A DNA stretch of 14,876 bases from Deltaproteobacteria bacterium (GTDB taxonomy: Bacteria > Myxococcota > UBA796 > SXON01). The notes beneath the pieces were generated by a model that saw only the letters and a list, made by a program, of their open reading frames with translations, was not told the origin of the DNA and searched no databases. Shown piece by piece: positions 6,749 to 14,188 of the stretch (position 1 is the first letter of the stretch; every line of letters starts with the position of its first letter). The stretch spans positions 1-14,876 of the forward strand of contig CANKNP010000093.1 in the NCBI GenBank assembly GCA_947483545.1, given 5' to 3'. The translations under genes were made by a program, and so were the position numbers.

Positions 6749-8559
6749 TCCCGCGCCGTCAGCGGCCCGCGGGGCTTTCGCAGGAGGTAGAAGAAGTCGC
6801 GGTTGTCCCCGTAGCCGACGAATCGGGCGTAGGTGCCACCCTTGCTCTCCCGATCGAGCACTTCCATCCCCCGGACAAGGTGGTTGACCGTCAAACCGTC
6901 GCCGCCCTGCGTGTGAACCGCGAGATACGTGTGCTCCAACGCGTTCATGTCCAGGTGCATCGCATAGGAGCAGCCGTAGGCATCGTACACCTGGGCCATC
7001 GACGAAGGCGTGGCCGTCGAAAAGTAGCTGTAGAGCAGGAAGCGGCCCGCTGCGGACTCCTGAATGCAGACGCCGCCGCGGATCGTTCGCTGCTCCCCCT
7101 CCACCGACCCCGACCAGTTCCCCTTTCCCCAATCTCGCACCAGCTCACCCGGACGAGCCAGGCCCGTCTCCGGGTCGGGCTCCAGGAGCGGCACCCCATT
7201 CTGACGGGCATGTTTCACGGATGCGAGCCGCGCGTCGTCCGCCTCCGTCCAGGTTCGGAGCTCGACCATCCCGTCCACCCAGACCACGAGGGTCGCGAGC
7301 CCAGGCTGCAGGCGGCTCAGCACTGTCCCGTACTCGACAAAGCCGTAGTGCGACCCCGCGTTGCGCTGCGAGAGCTCACCACGGGAAAACGCCCCATGCG
7401 AACGCTTGAATCCGCCAGCAAAGACCGCTACCTCGCGGGAGACATAGTCCGGATTCAAGAGCCCCGTGCCCGTCAGCGGCGCGAGTGTCGCAAAGCCGTC
7501 CGGTCCGGGCACCCCCTGCGGGTGCACCGCCTCGGGCACCCGATCCGACCATCCGACGCGCGGATGATCGGTGCCCAGCTCATATCCCAACTCAAATGAA
7601 GAAAGGTCGAAGGCGGCTGTGTAGACGAGCGAGGTTCTCTCGGCCGGATCCAGCTCGCGGGCGCGACCCGCGTTCCTGGCCAGGATGCGGGGCGCGACCG
7701 CTCCGGGTTGGAGCACGCTGGCCCAGACCCCGGCGGCGGACTGCACCGGATACCAGCCCCCCACCTCGACCTGGCCGTCGGCCGCCCCGGAAAGCGGGAG
7801 ACCCAGGTTTGAGGCGCTCACCAGGCGACCCTCGTCGGCGTCGGACACCATCGCGGGGACCGGCCCACCTCCCGGAGACGAAGGGCCGCGCTCGCCAAGC
7901 TGCTCCTCGGCTCGCTCCGTATCGGCGAACAGGGTCTCCTTGGCGAGGGTGGTCAGGCGCTCCCCGCCGATGACGTGATCGCGGAGGAAGTCGGTGGTCC
8001 ACTCCAAGGTCGTCTTGTGCCCGACTGTCGGATTTCGAACCGCGAGGCGGCCACCACAGAGCTGACCGTAGGCGTGGCCCGAGGCCTTTGCCTGCACCAA
8101 CGCGTTGGGCTCGCCGCCCCAAAGCGCACAGGGCTCCGGGACACCGTCGCGCGCAAGCACCACGCCATCGATCGTCTCGGTCTCCAGGCGGACAGATTGG
8201 CGCATTCCGGCGGAGTTCTCCAGGTGCCAGCTCTGACTCTCGCCGTCTGACCAGACCAGGGAGAGCACGAACCAGACGCCGACCGCCGGCGCCAGATCCG
8301 TGAGCGTTGCCGTGCCGGGGCGACCGTCCGACGCCACAAAGCTCTGGCTGCTGGACCGCGACCAGGGCTGAGCCTCAAGCACGGACTCATGGTTGGACCT
8401 CAGCGCCAGCAATACGCCCGGGTCGGGGGAAAGGGTGGGGGCGGGGTCAAGGGCCTCAAGCGAAACGGCCGCGTCCGGAGGGACGGCCTCTGCTTGCGGC
8501 TCGGCCGCTTCGGGTGGAGCTCCGCATGCGGCAATAAATAAGGCAAGTTGAAAGTACAT
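6745..8559 (-). CDS. Lipoprotein with phosphodiester-glycosidase-like (NAGPA/DUF2233) C-terminal domain
   Basis: A 604-residue lipoprotein. The signal is very short and uncharged (MYFQLALF) and ends in the lipobox IAAC, with lipidated C12. A Pro/Ala/Glu-rich linker leads to an unassigned region of about 250 residues. From about 311 to the end the order of motifs resembles NAGPA/DUF2233 phosphodiester glycosidases. These are FDLSSFELGYE (317-327), AVFAGGFKRSHG (378-389) for the usual AINGGFF, a WVDGMV turn (427-432), RTIRGGVCIQ (491-500), and MAQVYDAYGCSYAMHLDMN (521-539) for the ELAxxMxxLGAxxAxNLDGG region. The usual DGG reads DMN, so activity is uncertain. Known relatives act on envelope glycans. 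ATG 8559 is the only conventional start, since an in-frame TAA lies just upstream; GGAG sits two bases before it. It is the first gene of the minus-strand operon. The family call rests on motif order alone. Confidence 0.8.
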   Translation of the reverse strand: MYFQLALFIAACGAPPEAAEPQAEAVPPDAAVSLEALDPAPTLSPDPGVLLALRSNHESVLEAQPWSRSSSQSFVASDGRPGTATLTDLAPAVGVWFVLSLVWSDGESQSWHLENSAGMRQSVRLETETIDGVVLARDGVPEPCALWGGEPNALVQAKASGHAYGQLCGGRLAVRNPTVGHKTTLEWTTDFLRDHVIGGERLTTLAKETLFADTERAEEQLGERGPSSPGGGPVPAMVSDADEGRLVSASNLGLPLSGAADGQVEVGGWYPVQSAAGVWASVLQPGAVAPRILARNAGRARELDPAERTSLVYTAAFDLSSFELGYELGTDHPRVGWSDRVPEAVHPQGVPGPDGFATLAPLTGTGLLNPDYVSREVAVFAGGFKRSHGAFSRGELSQRNAGSHYGFVEYGTVLSRLQPGLATLVVWVDGMVELRTWTEADDARLASVKHARQNGVPLLEPDPETGLARPGELVRDWGKGNWSGSVEGEQRTIRGGVCIQESAAGRFLLYSYFSTATPSSMAQVYDAYGCSYAMHLDMNALEHTYLAVHTQGGDGLTVNHLVRGMEVLDRESKGGTYARFVGYGDNRDFFYLLRKPRGPLTARE

Positions 8560-8642
8560 GTCTCCGCACAGTAAGCACCTTATGGCCCGCCAGGATTACG
8601 CGTGGCTTTCACCCACAAAGCAGGGCGGGTTACCCGGGCCCG
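8560..8642. promoter_or_regulatory. Divergent intergenic region with nested inverted repeats
   Basis: These 83 bases separate the lipoprotein gene (minus) from the M16 peptidase gene (plus) and must hold both promoters. CCCGCC (8586-8591) pairs with GGCGGG (8624-8629), and inside it GCTTT (8605-8609) pairs with AAAGC (8617-8621). This could be an operator serving both genes. A minus-strand TACTGT eight bases before ATG 8559 is a weak -10 candidate. No convincing -35 or Shine-Dalgarno sequence precedes ATG 8643. Confidence 0.3.
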
Positions 8643-10001
8643 ATGATGTTGATCGCCCTCGCCGTTTTGTCCGCGCCCGCCCTCGCCGCCGCGCCGGATC
8701 CGAGCATTCCCTTCGAGACCTACACGCTGGAGAACGGGCTGACCGTGATCCTGGCGAAGGACGACTCGATCCCCTTCGTGCAGGTTCACGTCCGCATTGC
8801 GGCCGGCTCCAAGGACGAACAGCCGGGCCGCTCCGGCTTCGCACACCTGTTCGAGCACATGATGTTTCAGGGCAGCGAGCACGCCAACGACGATTACTTC
8901 GCCCCCTTCCTTGCGTTGGGGGGCGCGCTGAACGGCAACACAACCCTCGACCGCACGGTGTATTTTGAGGGCGTGCCCTCCAACTACCTTGCGTTGGCCT
9001 TGTTCATGGAGAGCGATCGCCTGGGGTGGCTGCTCCCGGCGATGACCGCCGAGAAGTTCCAGAACCAACAAGAGGTGGTGAAGAATGAGCGCCGGCAGCG
9101 GTACGAGACCCCGCCCTACGGCGAGGCCTGGCCCAAGTTGTTGGAGTCGATCTGGCCCGAGGGTCACCCCTACCACATCGCCACCATCGGCAAGCACGAG
9201 GATTTGACCGCCGCGACCTTGGACGATGTGCAGAGCTTTTTCCGGACCTGGTACCTCCCCAACAACGCCACCCTGACGGTGTGCGGAGACTTCGACCCAA
9301 CGGAAGCTCGCAGTCTGGTCCAGACCTATTTCGGGGATGTCGCGGCCGGGCCCGAGCCGAAGATCACGACCGCAGCGCCGCACGCGCTCACCGGCACCAA
9401 GGTGGTGACCGTCGAGAAGGCGACCGTGCCGTTCCCGAAGGTCTGGATGGCGTGGATCAGCCCCTCGGTGTTCGCGCCGGGGGACGCCGATCTCGACCTG
9501 GCCTCGCAGATCCTCGCGGGCGGGGAGGACTCGCCGCTGTACAAGGCGCTCGTGCGGGACAGCAAGATCGCCCAGTCCGTGGACGTGAGCCAGAGCTCGC
9601 AAATTCTTGCCGGAATGCTGATCATCGAAGCGACGGCCGCGACGGGCCACACCGCGGAGGAGCTGGTAGCTGCGATCGACAAGGTGCTCGGTGAAGCGAG
9701 GGAAAAGGGGTTCACAACCGAAGACGTGGACATCGCCCGCACAACCTACGAAGTCGGCTTTTATGGCGCGCTGTTGAGCATCTCCGGCAAGGCCGACCTG
9801 CTCGCGCAGTACCAGGGGCTCACGGGCGATCCTGGCTACCTCTCGAAGGATCTGGCGCGCTATCGGGCGGCCACCGCGGAGTCGGTGACCGCGGCGTTCC
9901 GGACCTACGTTCCGGCTGAGAACCGGGTGATCCTCCGGTTCCTACCGGCGTCCCCGCCCCCAGCTGGCGCGACCGCGACCCCCGCAGCAGGAGCCAAGTG
10001 A
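8643..10001 (+). CDS. M16 family zinc metallopeptidase, catalytic subunit (exported)
   Basis: A 452-residue periplasmic or secreted insulinase-family (M16B) peptidase. The signal peptide is MMLIALAVLSAPALAAA. The inverted zinc site HLFEH is at 68-72 within GFAHLFEHMMFQGS, and the third ligand E149 (in KNERRQRY) lies after exactly 76 intervening residues, matching the classical HxxEH-x76-E rule. Two M16 repeats fit the length. In the second half the Arg/Tyr motif (LRxxxGxxYS in partners) is degraded to LVRDSKIAQSV at 303-313, so R305 remains and the Tyr is lost. This is the pattern of the zinc-bearing half of two-gene heterodimeric M16 peptidases, whose partner supplies Arg/Tyr. The next gene starts two bases after this stop (or overlaps it by GTGA) and encodes such a partner. 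ATG 8646 is an alternative start. No Shine-Dalgarno sequence is visible. Confidence 0.95.
   Translation: MMLIALAVLSAPALAAAPDPSIPFETYTLENGLTVILAKDDSIPFVQVHVRIAAGSKDEQPGRSGFAHLFEHMMFQGSEHANDDYFAPFLALGGALNGNTTLDRTVYFEGVPSNYLALALFMESDRLGWLLPAMTAEKFQNQQEVVKNERRQRYETPPYGEAWPKLLESIWPEGHPYHIATIGKHEDLTAATLDDVQSFFRTWYLPNNATLTVCGDFDPTEARSLVQTYFGDVAAGPEPKITTAAPHALTGTKVVTVEKATVPFPKVWMAWISPSVFAPGDADLDLASQILAGGEDSPLYKALVRDSKIAQSVDVSQSSQILAGMLIIEATAATGHTAEELVAAIDKVLGEAREKGFTTEDVDIARTTYEVGFYGALLSISGKADLLAQYQGLTGDPGYLSKDLARYRAATAESVTAAFRTYVPAENRVILRFLPASPPPAGATATPAAGAK
9989..9993 (+). promoter_or_regulatory. Ribosome binding site AGGAG for the second M16 gene
   Basis: AGGAG lies inside the end of the first M16 gene. 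It is 10 bases before ATG 10004 and 4 bases before the GTG at 9998, which overlaps the upstream TGA. ATG 10004 is preferred for spacing and codon; GTG 9998 would add only two residues. Confidence 0.6.
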
Positions 10002-10003
10002 AC

Positions 10004-11482
10004 ATGCGAAGCCAAATCTTGTTCCTCGCCCTCGTGCTCACCGGCTGTCCGAAGGAGGTGCCGCCCACCCCGGTGGTCGAGCCCGTCGCGGCGCCGACCC
10101 TTGCCCCGACGCGCCTCGCAGCGCCCGGTCCGAGCGCGCCCCGGGCCTTCACGCTGCCCGAGGCGAAGACCGCGACCCTCTCGAACGGGCTCGCCGTCTA
10201 CCTTGTCGAGAACCACGAGGCGCCGCTCGTGAACGTGCGGTTGAGCTTCCGGGGGGTCGCGCTGACGGACCCGAAAGGCAAGGAGGGCCTCGCCAGCATG
10301 GCCGCGGCGATGATGAACCAGGGCGCCGGCACCTACACGGCGGAGGCTTGGGACAAGGAGCTGCGCCGCCTCGGCACCTCCCTCGGCATCGGCGCCGGGT
10401 CCGAGAACGCTACTGCCGAGATGTCGTCCCTCTCTCGGAATTTGGGTCCGTCGCTCGACCTGCTCCGCGCGCTCGTCCTCACGCCGACCTTCGACAAGAG
10501 CGAGTGGGAGCTGCTCGCGGGCCGCATGAAGGACGCGGTCACGTCCCGACGTTCCGATCCGGCGAGCACCGCGAGCTGGGTGTTGGACAAGGTGGTGTAC
10601 GGCGATGCGTACAAGGGTCGGAAGCTGGACGAGACCACGCTGATGCGCATCTCTCCGAAGGAGATGCGGGCCTGGCAGCAAAAGAACCTCGTTCCGCAGA
10701 ACGCCGCGCTCTTCGTTGGCGGTGACACGACGCTGACGGAGGTCCTGCCGATGTTGGAGGCCCGGTTTGGGGCGTGGAAGGCGGTCAGCGGCTCGGGAAA
10801 GCCTCCAACCGTAGCGCAGCCAGCAGCCCCGAGCGCGACCACCGTCACGCTCGTGGACAAGCCAGGCGCGAGCCAATCGGTGATCGTGGGGATGGGCTAC
10901 GTGGGAAAACCGTCTGACCCCGGGTACTACGCACTCACGGTCGCCAACTACGGCATGGGGGGGCAGTTTATGTCCCGCTTGAACCTGAACTTGCGCGAGG
11001 ACAAGGGCTATACCTATGGGGCACGCACGTCGGTCGGATACGATTTGGCTGGCACCCAGTTTCAGACCTCGGCGCCGGTCGTGGCCGACAAGACGGTCCC
11101 AGCGTTGATCGAGCTGGTAAAGGAGCTGCGCGGGCCGATGGTGGACAAGCCGGTGAGCGAGACCGAGGTGAAGAACGCGCAGGGCGGGCTCCTGATGGCC
11201 CGACCCCTGAAGTTCGAGCAGCCCGGCTATCTGCTCGGCCAGTTGGAAAATGTGTGGGCCTACGCGCTGCCGGCGGATTGGATCACGGCGTACGACAGTC
11301 ACGTCCGGGCAGTGGATGCCGCTGCAGCGGACGCCGCGTGGAAGGCGACGATCAACCCGGATCGCATGAGGTTCGTGATCGTGGGCGACATGGCCAAGCT
11401 CAAGGAGGGCATCTCGCAACAGGCGCAGGTCTGGGGGTGGGTTGTCGAGTCCCGGGATGTTGACGCGGGGCTCCTGCCCTGA
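10004..11482 (+). CDS. M16 family lipoprotein lacking the zinc site (Arg/Tyr partner subunit)
   Basis: A 492-residue lipoprotein with signal MRSQILFLALVLTGC (lipidated C15), a Pro-rich tether to about 48, then two M16 repeats. Where active members have HxxEH this protein reads GLASMAAAMMNQG (95-107), so both His and the Glu are gone and it cannot bind catalytic zinc there. The second repeat keeps LREDKGYTYGARTS (330-343), with R331 and Y338 matching the substrate-binding Arg/Tyr pair of partner subunits. With the preceding gene this matches the split arrangement known for the two-subunit M16 peptidase of Sphingomonas sp. A1. The lipid anchor would hold the heterodimer at a membrane. The gene is translated from AGGAG inside the previous gene and overlaps the next gene by one base (TGATG), so all three are probably coupled. 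Confidence 0.93.
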   Translation: MRSQILFLALVLTGCPKEVPPTPVVEPVAAPTLAPTRLAAPGPSAPRAFTLPEAKTATLSNGLAVYLVENHEAPLVNVRLSFRGVALTDPKGKEGLASMAAAMMNQGAGTYTAEAWDKELRRLGTSLGIGAGSENATAEMSSLSRNLGPSLDLLRALVLTPTFDKSEWELLAGRMKDAVTSRRSDPASTASWVLDKVVYGDAYKGRKLDETTLMRISPKEMRAWQQKNLVPQNAALFVGGDTTLTEVLPMLEARFGAWKAVSGSGKPPTVAQPAAPSATTVTLVDKPGASQSVIVGMGYVGKPSDPGYYALTVANYGMGGQFMSRLNLNLREDKGYTYGARTSVGYDLAGTQFQTSAPVVADKTVPALIELVKELRGPMVDKPVSETEVKNAQGGLLMARPLKFEQPGYLLGQLENVWAYALPADWITAYDSHVRAVDAAAADAAWKATINPDRMRFVIVGDMAKLKEGISQQAQVWGWVVESRDVDAGLLP

Positions 11483-11751
11483 TGGCCGTCTGGGTGCTCC
11501 TCCTGGCCCTTGGGATGCCCGGCGCGGGCGCCGCGGGACCTTGCCGGGACAGTCAGCCTTGCGGCGGGGCGTGCATCCCCTGGGAGTCGCCGTGTGTCGT
11601 AAAGGAGCGGCCTGGATCCGAGGGGGACGGTTGGGAGATCCCCTGGGAATTGCTCAACGGTCGATTGGTTCGAAACCTGACGTTTTGCGGGGTTTATGTC
11701 GCGTTGTTCCTGATCGCCCAGCGCGCAAGCGTGGGACCCCGGGAGGTCTGA
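11482..11751 (+). CDS. Small Cys-rich membrane protein with duplicated IPWE motif
   Basis: An 89-residue protein of no recognised family. An uncharged signal-like segment (MAVWVLLLALGMPGAGAAG) is followed by a compact cysteine cluster C21-x5-C27-x3-C31-x6-C38. Its core PCGGACIPWESPC recalls, from memory, short PCGxxCI modules in small bacterial proteins. The tetrapeptide IPWE occurs at 32-35 and again at 53-56, encoded by the same 11 bases. A second hydrophobic segment lies at about 66-79 (LTFCGVYVALFLIA), followed by a short polar tail. If the first segment is cleaved, the product is a single-span protein with the Cys cluster outside. Both ends are TGATG overlaps with neighbouring genes, so it is almost certainly translated. 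The position suggests a substrate, inhibitor or membrane adaptor of the M16 pair; this is speculation. Confidence 0.78.
   Translation: MAVWVLLLALGMPGAGAAGPCRDSQPCGGACIPWESPCVVKERPGSEGDGWEIPWELLNGRLVRNLTFCGVYVALFLIAQRASVGPREV
11575..11648 (+). repeat. In-frame 11-bp direct repeat encoding IPWE twice
   Basis: ATCCCCTGGGA occurs at 11575-11585 and 11638-11648, 63 bases (21 codons) apart and in the same frame. Each copy encodes Ile-Pro-Trp-Glu of the small Cys-rich protein. Identical codons suggest a recent partial duplication, though coincidence over 11 bases is possible. Confidence 0.5.
11741..11746 (+). promoter_or_regulatory. Ribosome binding site GGGAGG for the DUF4236-like gene
   Basis: GGGAGG lies four bases before the ATG at 11751, inside the end of the preceding gene. 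It fixes the start within a frame that is open back to 11442. Confidence 0.6.
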
Positions 11752-12905
11752 TGGGGGTGAAAGCCCACCGGGCGGTGAAATTGGCGCGGGGCGAGATCGT
11801 CGCTGGCGGCGGCGGACTGCGGGTGTCCATCGGGGGGAGGGGTCGGGCGCTCTACCGAGAGCTTCGCGTCAAGCTGCGCGCGGCGGACAACGACGCCCGA
11901 ACCGCCGCGAAGAAGGCCTATACCTACGATCCGCTCGCTGAGCACCAAACGGTCACCCGAGAGTACCAGGCGCTCGGTCAGATGGTGCGAGATCGGGTCC
12001 GGGAGCCCTTCGACCTGTACAAGTTCATGGAGCAGTTGGGGCCCTATACACCGGTCGCATTTCAGCCGTCGGAGTTCGTCCCAAGCCCTCACACGGTGAA
12101 GCAACATTCGATCCTCGCGTACCCGATGAAGGGCTGGGTGACGATGGTCGCCATCGGCATCCCTGCCGCGCTCCTGCTGCTTGAGGAGTGGTGGCTCATT
12201 GCTGGGGTCACGCTCGTTTTGGGGACGGCCGGCCCAATGGCCATTCGACTCGTGCGGCAGCGGCCTGGGTACGCCGTCCGTCTGGAAGAGAAGATGCGAA
12301 AGGACTTCGCGGAAGAGCAGGTTCGGCTGCGCGCTGCGCACGTCCGGGCGGAGGAGCAGCACCGGACGGATCGCATCCGCGACGAGGGGCTCCGCGTGCG
12401 CCTCCGCGAGAGTTTTGGCAGCCGCAACCCCGCGCCTCTGACGGAAGTGCTGGAGCTCCAACTGATGGGGCAGGGGCTCCCGCTCCCCGTGATCTTCGAT
12501 GTCGATTTCGACGGGTTTGAGAGCGCCGCCATCGATCTCATCCTGCCTGAGCTGGACGACATGCCGGAGGAGCTGACGTCCATCACCCACAGCGGGCGTC
12601 TGGCGCGCAAGAAGCTGGAGCGACCCGATCGTTGCGTGCTCTACGACGAAGCTTGCTGTGGCCTTGCGCTGCGTTTGGTGGCCGAGACCTTTTGCCTTCT
12701 CCCGATGCTCCCCAAGCTCACGTTGCGCGGGATCTTCACGACCAAGGACAGCACGGGTCGGGAGGTTGATCGCGCCGGGTTGACGATCGATGTCAGGCGC
12801 GAAGACTTTGCCGGCTTGAACCTGACGGCAGGGGCAGCGCCCGACCTTGTGCGCCAGATTGGGAAGTGGGGGGGGAACCGGAAGGGGGAGATTTCGATGG
12901 TTTGA
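11751..12905 (+). CDS. DUF4236-like membrane protein
   Basis: A 384-residue protein. The N-terminus (VKLARGEIVAGGGGLRVSIG, 9-28) has the short glycine-rich beta pattern of DUF4236 modules. Two hydrophobic segments at about 129-146 and 148-168 form a hairpin in the membrane. A highly charged helical stretch follows at about 170-222. The C-terminal region, including PELDDMPEELTSITHSGRL (266-284) and a Cys-containing helix at 301-320, resembles from memory the C-terminal region found in DUF4236-containing proteins, which have no known function. Both large soluble parts probably face the cytoplasm. The start is ATG 11751, set by GGGAGG and a TGATG overlap with the small Cys-rich gene. It is the last gene of the four-gene M16 group. 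The family resemblance is remembered, not searched; the reading frame itself is secure. Confidence 0.78.
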   Translation: MGVKAHRAVKLARGEIVAGGGGLRVSIGGRGRALYRELRVKLRAADNDARTAAKKAYTYDPLAEHQTVTREYQALGQMVRDRVREPFDLYKFMEQLGPYTPVAFQPSEFVPSPHTVKQHSILAYPMKGWVTMVAIGIPAALLLLEEWWLIAGVTLVLGTAGPMAIRLVRQRPGYAVRLEEKMRKDFAEEQVRLRAAHVRAEEQHRTDRIRDEGLRVRLRESFGSRNPAPLTEVLELQLMGQGLPLPVIFDVDFDGFESAAIDLILPELDDMPEELTSITHSGRLARKKLERPDRCVLYDEACCGLALRLVAETFCLLPMLPKLTLRGIFTTKDSTGREVDRAGLTIDVRREDFAGLNLTAGAAPDLVRQIGKWGGNRKGEISMV

Positions 12906-12957
12906 GGCGCCCCCTGTAAGCCCCCGCCCCCTGCATCGTTCTCCCCCCGAACCCCTC

Positions 12958-12961
12958 GGAG
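12958..12961 (+). promoter_or_regulatory. Ribosome binding site GGAG for the 405-residue secreted protein
   Basis: GGAG lies four bases before ATG 12966, in a 60-base gap after the DUF4236-like gene. The rest of that gap is C-rich and shows no promoter or hairpin. The gene may be read through from upstream. Confidence 0.5.
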
Positions 12962-12965
12962 TCCG

Positions 12966-14183
12966 ATGCTCACCCTCCTCGCGCTTACCGCCTCCTCCCC
13001 CGCCCACGCCTGGTCCACCCGCGAAATGTTCAACACGGCGATCTCGCGTGTGGAGCAGATGGTCTACCAGGGCGAGTCCCAGGCGGTAGCACATCGTCAC
13101 GGGTTGAACATCGTGAATGTGACCTGGGAGGACACCGGACGGTACAAGGGTTCGTCCGTCGGGCCCAACATCTCGGACATGACCATCGGCGTGCGGGACG
13201 GCTCCGGCGCGCTGCACCCCATGCCGGTCATCCGCTTCGACAATTTCACCGACAAGACGGCCGACGTGCGCGCGTCCAACTTCTTCGTGAACGTCGGCAA
13301 CGAAGACGGTGTGGGCCTGCGCCCGGTCGCCCTCTCCACGCTGCTTCAAAACCCACGGGCGTTCCTCACGAACCCCAGCTCCTGGACCGGCGGCCGGTCG
13401 AGCTTGTGGGCGGATCGGGACACCGAGATCCTGGTCTCGGCGCAGGCGTGTCTGCTCCCCGTGCCGCATGAGGGCGAGGCGGTGTTCACGCCCGTGCTCT
13501 ACAACTACCAGTCGTCCCCGGGAAATCCCGCGGTGTTGGCCATCGTGGCGACGCGCCAGGGAACCAGCATGCAGGTCATCGAGAATGACGGCGGCTACAT
13601 GTCCCAACCCTTGTTCTTCAACACCCGCGGGCAGCGCGCCCCGTTCGTGGCCGAGCGGCTCGGGGATTGGCAAGCGAACGGCGGCGACGACGGCGATCGG
13701 TACACACAGGACGAGGGCCGTGGCGCCGACGTCGTGTTGATGATCCAGGTGCCGCTCAAGCAGGCCGCAGCCCAAACCTACAACTATAGCCCTTACGGCG
13801 GCGCCGCAGAGTCGATGGACATGGCCGCGCCCTCCGCCGCCGCCAAGTCCTCGGGCCGCTCCGACATCGAGCAGGCCGTCGTGAGCTACGGCCAAGCCGA
13901 GGGCCCGTTCCGCGAGTTCGACTACCTGCCCATCGAGCGAGACACCCGGTTCCCAGTCCGCGTGACCGTCCAGTTCTACAAAGCCACCACCAGCGGGTAC
14001 GTGACCGACGCGGATGTGCGCGATCTCCGCGCCCAGATCGACAATGTTTACGCCCACGCGGATGCGGTTGGGAGCCTGGTGACCCAAGGCTACACGGGGC
14101 GTCAGACCGAGTGGACGCCCGCCCGCCCGCCGGTTCAGAGCCCGGCGACGGCGACCTGGGCGAATGGGTTTTGGAACTGGTAG
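12966..14183 (+). CDS. Conserved secreted protein of unknown function (SVGPNISDMTI type)
   Basis: A 405-residue exported protein with signal MLTLLALTASSPAHA, probably cleaved after AHA at 15. I cannot name a function. It carries striking stretches that I recall from uncharacterised proteins of other bacteria: NVTWEDTGRYKGSSVGPNIS (51-70), ILVSAQACLLPVP (155-167), VLYNYQSSPGNPAVLAIVAT (177-196), and FPVRVTVQFYKAT (329-341). The middle (about 266-295) is Ala/Ser/Tyr-rich and looks disordered. The C-terminal tail is Pro/Thr/Trp-rich and ends in WANGFWNW. There are no later membrane spans and almost no cysteine (C162). Strong sequence constraint without a known domain suggests a soluble periplasmic or surface protein with a specific partner. 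It follows the M16 group on the same strand after 60 bases and could be co-transcribed. Confidence 0.85.
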   Translation: MLTLLALTASSPAHAWSTREMFNTAISRVEQMVYQGESQAVAHRHGLNIVNVTWEDTGRYKGSSVGPNISDMTIGVRDGSGALHPMPVIRFDNFTDKTADVRASNFFVNVGNEDGVGLRPVALSTLLQNPRAFLTNPSSWTGGRSSLWADRDTEILVSAQACLLPVPHEGEAVFTPVLYNYQSSPGNPAVLAIVATRQGTSMQVIENDGGYMSQPLFFNTRGQRAPFVAERLGDWQANGGDDGDRYTQDEGRGADVVLMIQVPLKQAAAQTYNYSPYGGAAESMDMAAPSAAAKSSGRSDIEQAVVSYGQAEGPFREFDYLPIERDTRFPVRVTVQFYKATTSGYVTDADVRDLRAQIDNVYAHADAVGSLVTQGYTGRQTEWTPARPPVQSPATATWANGFWNW

Positions 14184-14188
14184 CCGGG

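Noticed and set aside
9905..11419. A 504-codon minus-strand open frame
   Set aside because: It is antisense to the M16 lipoprotein gene. Its product is an Arg/His/Leu-rich shadow without motifs.
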